A stretch of DNA of 64,000 bases from Agapanthus africanus (taxonomy: Eukaryota > Streptophyta > Magnoliopsida > Asparagales > Amaryllidaceae), in NCBI GenBank assembly GCA_030015575.1, contig CM057338.1, forward strand, positions 633,570,189 through 633,634,188, given 5' to 3'. Within the stretch, counting starts at the first letter, position 1. Every line of letters begins with the position of its first letter. The notes below the pieces were generated by a model. The model was given only the letters and a program-made list of their open reading frames with translations, did not search any database and was not told the origin of the DNA. Positions 58,498-64,000 of the stretch are shown here, piece by piece. A program made the translations under genes and the position numbers.

Positions 58498-60722
58498 TGT
58501 AAGTGCACGGCGGCGCCCCGGCCGTCAATCCGACGCCGGAATGCGGAAACGGTGATAAACTTTAATTTTTGCGGACTTTGCAAACCGGCACCACCGCGCA
58601 CTAAACTCCGGATCGTAACCATTAACAAGTCTAAGCTAACTAGAATACGGGTTAGAGATATACCGACTGATCCGAGTCCTCCGGTCTTCATCTCCACTCC
58701 GATCTCCTCGCGGGATCTCCGTCCGTCTCCTCCTCGTCGGAAAGGGCACCACATCGCCTTCGTCTTTTACGGGCTCCCGCCTCAATACCGAGGCAACTCG
58801 GGCGCGAAGTTGGCTAGCCGACGCGCCCAAGATTTGCTGTAGAATATGTGTAGGACTCATGTCTCATTGGGGTTTTGTTGCCATAAAGATGATGGAGGAA
58901 TTGGTGCAAAAGAAATATCCATGGAGGCTTGCTGGGAATGGAAAAATCAAGCATGCTCTGTGATGAGCTCGGCCACAAAAGCCCACTGGAAAAACAAAAT
59001 GAAGCACCTGCTTCTATCTTGCTGTGAATGGAAAAACTCATATATTAATCTCATTGTAACCTTTATATATATATATTAATTAATCCATTATCACAACACT
59101 TCAAATAAGAACCCCTGCACACTAATTAAAAGCACATGCCACCAATTAATAAATTAAGCCCTCCCATGCTGTAAACAGTGGCCGGCCCCATCCCATTTTC
59201 CAAACAGTGCCTGCCCATATCCAATAGCCATACTCTATCATGTCAAATTAATGCAACATGGAGCCAAAAATGCAATCAAATTAAATTAATCCTTTTGCAA
59301 GAAACCCCCACAACAAAATGTTAATTGCAAACTTGCAATTAACACCCTCCAACGAAAAGTCCGACCGGGAAGGAAAAAGAGAAAACCGGCCGGAACGGAA
59401 AGCAAACTGGCAACCCCAGAAAACTGGTCCCATAATAAATTACAGGAAAACCCCGATACTGTGCATACACACCCGCATTTGTATTTCGACCGAAATACAA
59501 ATGTAAAGAGACAAAACTACACTATCAAATACTAGGATCCGGCTTAAGCCAAAGCCGGCTAGTAAAAACTGTCCGATCACGATCTGTGCAATACCGCACG
59601 TATCTGATCGAACCCTGCCATATCTCCATACGGCCTCTACAGCGTTTCGCCCGAAACTTGAGTAACTGTAAGTGTGGTGGACTCTAAAGACTCGTCAATA
59701 CTATGGCTGTGGATTTAACCACTAGCACGTCAGTGGTATAAGCCAATACGTGACGGGCCACCAGCTATTGACTAAAAGGGACGTCGATGAGCGAACTCAT
59801 CCTGACACCCTACTGAGCCTGTCAGTGACAATATCCGTGCAGTCCGGTCCGTTCGTCTATGAGCATCGCATGGCGGGCCTAGGGGGTTGGTAAAAGTCAG
59901 ACCCCCAAAAGCGGTACAAGTCGTGTCGGAGTGTAGCCCAGAACACCCTGAGATACTACTGGAATACCTACCAGTAAATCTCCTTGCCTTGGCCAAGGAC
60001 TTTGTGTAATGGCTCTCCTAGACACAGCACGACCTCACCCCCAATACCGGGAGAGACGAACCCCTGAAGATACGCTCACTGCCTCCATGTGGCTCGGGAC
60101 TGTACCCAACTAAAACCTGTTTGCACGACTCCTTTGAGCCGTGGTAGGGTAGTAATCAAAGTACAGTGGGAACTCACACGAGACAAATGACGATCCCCAG
60201 GTCGATGAACTAACCTGCACACATGTCACCAGGGAACTGCCATCTGACGTCTGGTATATGACCAACTAGCATGTTCCCGGCGAGTCCTGTCCGGTGTACT
60301 CATAACCCAATGAGCACCTGTATACATCTTAGGTGATCCAACTGACACCAGTGGCTTGTGAGACCGGCCACCGCCCCTCGTCGGGGTCTCGACTGTATAC
60401 ACTAGTCTACTAATGGAGTATCGATGCCCAGTCTCGAAACTCCCACGACTAGGGACCTTTTAAGGATATGCTTGTAGACCCCCAGCTCCCACTTATATGA
60501 TCGCCCTCATACTGCTGGTGGTCAAGCAAGAATCCTAGGGGCTCTATCAACGTGTAATAGCGACATGTCAGGTCACTTAAAGCAGTACACGATGATAAAG
60601 GTAAACCAGATAGCATACTATCATCTCGAGTAAGACTGTCCTACCGGGATAGGTCCTCCCTCAATCATTACAATCACGTACCTGTGACCTAATAATTGAC
60701 TCTGAGGGCACTATCTCCAACA
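58498..60722 (-). repeat. Right (5') LTR of element F
   Basis: Nearly identical to 50651-52877. On the plus strand it runs TGTAAGTGCACGG to CTCCAACA. Confidence 0.95.
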
Positions 60723-61541
60723 ATATTTTCTTTTGTTGCAAATATATAATATATATGTGATATATATTATTGTGACATGATATGATTTATTATGAAATAT
60801 GTTTAAGGATGATAAAAACGGATTAGGGTTTGATTAGGGTTAGCTCCTTCTTGTTCATTCTAGAAGGATTCTCTTTTGTGTTGGTTAAGATATTATGGTT
60901 GATACTTATCCTTGACTCATACTTAACCTAACCAAACCCTAGCTCTAGTTTATTCTCTACAAAGGTTTAGCCTCTCATCCTTGACCATGGTTCCATAATC
61001 AATCATATACTCTTATCTACTATTCATCACAAAAGGATTATTCTCATTATTCTTCATCTTCTTCTCTCTTGAGTTTGAGAGAGAGTTCACTTGTGATTTC
61101 TTTTGTGATGTGTTCTTGTGAGAAAATGATATAAAAAGAAAGCATAAATACTACTCCATCATCCTCATCTAATCTATCCCATTAGATTAGGGTGTTCACC
61201 TCATTAGAGTGAGAGAGCTTGAGCTATTGCAATTTCGACGTAGATCATCGGAGAAAAGGAATACGACAAGCTATCATGGATCGTTCGAGTCGTGGAGCCT
61301 CTCTTGAGTCCGGGAGATCATGGATCACGGCGAAGGGACTTCTACTCAGAGCTTGTGAAGCGAAGGAGTGGACTACAAAGGTTGTAATCCCTCATACTTA
61401 GTATTAAAGATGTTATCTTGCATGTTAAACCCTAATAATCTAGCAAACATCCCGTCTTTGGGTTGTTCGGCACATCTAAAATTTTATTTGGGCATGTTTG
61501 ATGCTTTATGAACCTTCACAAGAGTGCCTAAGAACCCTACA
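60723..61541 (+). repeat. 3' LTR of element E, right part
   Basis: It continues E's 3' LTR after F (TTTTCTTTTGTTGC onward), matching 42490-43306, and ends in CCTACA at 61541. Confidence 0.92.
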
Positions 61542-61683
61542 GTAGATCTCCAGGGTGATCGAGGTTAGGAGAGTAGACTCAGAGGACAACACGGTGGATC
61601 AACTCACAAAGGCCTTTTCCCAGAGAGAGGCTTTTATGGGATGGTTGAGTATGGGATACTGCAACCACTGCTACAGATAGCCC
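61542..61683 (+). pseudogene. C-terminal RNase H remnant of element G
   Basis: The sequence GTTAGGAGAGTAGACTC followed by GAGGACAACACGGTGGATCA aligns to the end of pol in E and B (RRVD, then DNTADPLTKA). The Ala-Asp codons have changed and the frame is disturbed near 61546-61575. It is clearly a remnant. Confidence 0.75.
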
Positions 61684-61922
61684 TGTTGGGGTAAAAATTT
61701 ACACCCCGGTTTACCAAGTCAAAATAAAAGTCAACCGCAAGCCAAGTGAGCCCAAGCCCAGATCCAGTGGGCCCATGCCCGGGTCGAGCCCGAACATGAA
61801 GCGGCCGGCCTTCCCCCATGCCAAGAAAAATTTTTTGTAATAAATAATTTTGTTGTATTTCTTTTATTTTGTTTTATGGATAAATGTAAGAAAAATAGGC
61901 ATAAAGCCAAATTTTTGTAAAG

Positions 61923-61965
61923 CCCATGGCTTATGTGCAAAAAGAAATGGCACATGAGCCATGGG
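61923..61965. repeat. Inverted repeat in solo LTR H
   Basis: The arms CCCATGGCTTATGTGC (61923-61938) and GCACATGAGCCATGGG (61950-61965) are complementary at 15 of 16 positions around an 11-nt loop. Confidence 0.75.
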
Positions 61966-62424
61966 ATAGGCAAAACGCCATTTTGTGAAGCCCAAGGGGC
62001 TATGTATAAAGTATATGGCCTATACAGGCAAAGATAATGAAAAAATCTCACAACTTTTCTCTCTCTCTCAAAATTTTTCAGATCTGAGATCTTTCTCCTT
62101 CTTCATGGTTCCAAAACCTTCCATTTTCTCTTGAATTAAATCAAGAGTTTTACTCTTCTTTTTATAAAACAAATTAGTTTTTCACCATAAAACCCATAAA
62201 GGGGAACTCAGATCTTCCATTAGATCTCAAAAAGAAGAGATTTTTAAAAATCCCATATCTCTTGATCTTCAAGATCCAACTAACAGAGGAGGAAGAAGAA
62301 GAACATCTTTAACTAAACCCCAAAAAAAAAAAACACACACACACTCAGGAGTCCAACTCCTCTCTGATTTCTCATCTGAGAAATCTTTTTTTAGGCTAAA
62401 AGCCTCTTTTTCTCGCCGGCGGTC

Positions 62425-62900
62425 AAGCGCAGAGCGCCCGCGTGCCGACACGTGGCGCACTTGCGCTCAAGCGCTCAGCGCTCGAGCGCAAAGCGCCCAC
62501 GTGCCGATACGTGGCGTGCTTGCGCTCAAGCGCAAGCGCTCGAGCGCAAGTCGCCCCGGTGCCGACACGTGGCGCGCTCGAGCTCAAGCGCAATCGCTCG
62601 AGCGCAAGTCGCCCCGGTGCCGACACGTGGCGCACTTGCAATCAAGCGCCCAGCGCTCGAGCGCAAGTCGCCCCCGTGCCGACACGTGGCGCACTTGCGT
62701 TCGAGCGCCCAGCGCTCGAGCGCAAGTCGCCCCCATTCCGACACGTGGCGCACTTGCGCTCGAGCGTGAGGCGCTGAAGCGAAAAACGCTCACGTGCCAA
62801 CACGTGGCGCGCTTGCGCTCAAGCGCCCAGCGCTCAAGCGCAGAGCGCCCACGTGCCGACACGTGGCACTCTAGCGCCTGAGCGCATAGCACCTAGGCAC
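62425..62900 (+). repeat. 59-bp tandem repeat with DRE/ABRE-like cores in solo LTR H
   Basis: Eight units start their GTGCCGACACGTGGCGC-like core at 62442, 62501, 62559, 62617, 62676, 62735, 62794 and 62853, a period of 58-59 bp. ACGTGGC (G-box/ABRE type) is present in all eight. CCGAC (the DRE/CRT core) overlaps it in six. Most units also contain GCGCTCGAGCGC or a close variant, a 12-bp palindrome. The array is very GC-rich compared with its surroundings. The ORFs that cross it in several frames are by-products of a stop-poor repeat. Transcription-factor binding is inferred from motif match only. Confidence 0.88.
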
Positions 62901-62951
62901 ACAGCGCCCAAGGTGCTGCCCCCACGCATCCTTTGGATGTCTTTTCCCCTT

Positions 62952-62967
62952 TTTATATATATACATG
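62952..62967 (+). promoter_or_regulatory. Candidate TATA box downstream of the 59-bp array
   Basis: TTTTTATATATATACA lies about 55 bp after the array end. Two other TATA-like sites in H (near 62003 and 63137) make the real start uncertain. Confidence 0.3.
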
Positions 62968-63012
62968 TATATCTCTACATATGTACTTACACACATACTC
63001 CACGACACTGTC

Positions 63013-63107
63013 CCTGTTAGAAAAAAATTTCTAACGGGATGCTGCCCCATACCCCGCAAGGGGGCTGCTAGCCCCCTTGACTCCCAGCCCGCTATCCGGG
63101 TAGCGGG
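63013..63107. other. Three consecutive hairpins in solo LTR H
   Basis: The arms are CCTGTTAGAAA/TTTCTAACGGG (63013-63038, 11 bp with one G-T pair), AAGGGGGCT/AGCCCCCTT (63058-63078, 3-nt loop) and CCCGCTA/TAGCGGG (63088-63107). Three in under 100 bp suggests a structured transcript end or recombination signal; the role is unknown. Confidence 0.65.
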
Positions 63108-63403
63108 ACCTCCGTAAAAACTCTGCATGGCTCCCGATATATTTAAACCCCCCTCCAATACAAAACACAAGTACACTGCACATCGAGTTTTCATGACCAG
63201 TTTAACCTATCAATCGGAGGTTCCCTCGCTCCAAAGGCGAGGGGTAATTAACGGCAGTTTAGTCCGCGGCTGCCGGAGATTTGGATCCCCACAATCATTA
63301 AACCCCGGCATACCCTAGGCAGGGGGAATCTGTAGTACGCCTGACAAGCGCGCGCGTATTCCCATCTCAATAGGGTGACGAAAAACATCCTACAAGCCCG
63401 AGT

Positions 63404-63416
63404 GCAAGTGGGAGAT
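63404..63416 (+). other. Polypurine tract of element G
   Basis: GCAAGTGGGAGAT, identical to that of A and B, directly before G's 3' LTR. Confidence 0.8.
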
Positions 63417-64000
63417 TTTTAGTTATATGTATGCCCTAGAGGCCATTACTGTACATGAGATGTATATTGTAGTGGATGCTGGGATATATATAGGGAGGAC
63501 TTTCTTTCTCGACATGATAGTACGCTATCTGGTTGCTCTTTATCTTAACATGTACACTTGTTGTCTCTCTACATACATGTTGATAAAGCCCTTAGAATGT
63601 GTACTCGACTTCCAGGACTATGATGCAGATCATACTAGTGGTGCCTGGGTAGTCCATGAGTACATCCTTCAATGTTCCTAGTCATGGGAATATCGAGACA
63701 GGGCATCGATATTCCAGAGTAGACTAGCGTATATCTTCTCGACCCATGTGATGGGCGATGGATGATCTCATATCCATTGGTGTTTAACATCAGAGATGGT
63801 ATGCGGGTGCTCAGTGGAGACTGGGTACACTGAACGGACTCGCCGAGAACTCCCTGATGGTATTATACCTCATGTCAGATGGCAGTTCTCTGGTGACACT
63901 GGTACAGCTTAGTCTGTTGACCCGAGATCGTCATAGAGTCTTGTGTGTCTCCCACTGTGCTTTGATTTCCACCCTACCACGGCTGTACTGAGTCGTGCAA
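63417..64000 (+). repeat. 3' LTR of element G (start only)
   Basis: It aligns to the beginning of the E and B LTRs (ATGTATGCCCTAGAGGCCAT). The first bases are TTTT where relatives have TGTT, so the terminal TG is mutated. It runs off the window. Confidence 0.85.

Larger units (their letters stand above)
50651..60722 (-). mobile_element. Element F: young, non-coding copia-type element
   Basis: The LTRs are 50651-52877 (2227 bp) and 58498-60722 (2225 bp). By eye they differ at about six bases and one TA repeat unit (roughly 0.3%). Flanks TTATT (50646-50650) and ATATT (60723-60727) look like an imperfect 5-bp target duplication in E's LTR. Primer site and polypurine tract show minus orientation. 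The 5.6-kb interior has no intact gag or pol frame, only decayed pol segments. Recent movement without coding capacity implies proteins supplied by another element. Confidence 0.92.
41468..61541 (+). mobile_element. Element E: gag-less Ty1/copia element, interrupted by F
   Basis: The 5' LTR remainder is 41468-43306 (its first ~360 bp lie left of the window, beyond D). The primer site is 43308-43320, the leader runs to 45991, pol is 45992-49248, the polypurine tract is 49250-49262, and the 3' LTR is 49263-50650 plus about 60723-61541, split by F. The interior is about 6.0 kb against 6.4 kb in B. The gag capsid and zinc knuckle are absent. The right flank is the pol tip of element G. Confidence 0.92.
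61684..63394 (+). mobile_element. Element H: solo LTR of an unrelated family
   Basis: A 1711-bp segment with TGTTGGGGT..CCTACA ends is flanked by the direct repeat AGCCC (61679-61683 and 63395-63399). There is no second LTR, primer site or coding region. This is what recombination between the two LTRs of an element leaves. Inside are a strong inverted repeat (61923-61965), TATA-like motifs near 62003, 62955 and 63137, an eight-copy 59-bp repeat and three consecutive hairpins (63013-63107). Plus orientation is inferred from the TGTTG start. Confidence 0.82.
61542..64000 (+). mobile_element. Element G: oldest copia layer, 3' end only
   Basis: Visible parts are the last ~45 codons of pol (61542-61683), the polypurine tract (63404-63416) and the first ~580 bp of the 3' LTR (63417 to the window end). 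Solo LTR H separates pol from the polypurine tract. E is inserted at its left side. The rest lies outside the window. Confidence 0.82.

Noticed and set aside
62442-62881. Overlapping ORFs of 70-126 codons on both strands across the 59-bp array
   Set aside because: They arise because the GC-rich repeat lacks stop codons; several frames are open at once and the residues simply follow the repeat.

Overview
The window is flowering-plant nuclear DNA made up entirely of nested LTR retrotransposons. I found no host gene, rRNA, tRNA gene or CRISPR array. The plant assignment rests on Ty1/copia elements with gag-protease-integrase-RT-RNase H order, LTRs beginning TGTT(A/G)G..ATGCCCTAGAGG, and a primer binding site TGGTATCAGAGCC (initiator tRNA-Met type). 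Together these match the Angela/BARE-1 lineage. The species cannot be read from the sequence. All comparisons were made by eye.

I name eight elements A-H. G is the oldest layer (+): only the tip of pol (61542-61683), a polypurine tract and the start of its 3' LTR (63417-64000) are in the window. E (+) sits in G; its 5' LTR starts left of the window and its 3' LTR ends at 61541. D (-) sits in E's 5' LTR and ends at 41467. A (+) sits in D's left LTR and spans 1-31436, with its 5' LTR cut by the window edge. B (+, 5798-16436) and C (-, 16933-28704) both sit in A's pol gene. F (-, 50651-60722) sits in E's 3' LTR. H (+, 61684-63394) is a solo LTR of another family, flanked by AGCCC target duplications, between G's pol and its polypurine tract. 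The deepest chain, G>E>D>A>B or C, has five layers.

Coding state: B is nearly intact, with one single-base frameshift in gag. A has two in-frame stops plus the B and C insertions. D has a gag deletion and tryptophan-to-stop changes. E has lost gag and has several frame breaks. F keeps only decayed pol traces although its LTRs are almost identical. C has very long LTRs (4.4-4.5 kb) around about 2.8 kb without long ORFs, which is LARD-like architecture with Ty3/gypsy (Tekay/Del-like) termini.

The most interesting signals are not protein genes. Each of the five copia leaders (A, B, D, E, F) carries three copies of a stem-loop at spacings of about 93 and 85 nt upstream of gag, with paired base changes between elements. 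A second GC-rich hairpin lies about 200 nt after each primer binding site. Solo LTR H carries eight 59-bp repeats, each with an overlapping CCGAC/ACGTGGC motif of the type bound by plant stress transcription factors.
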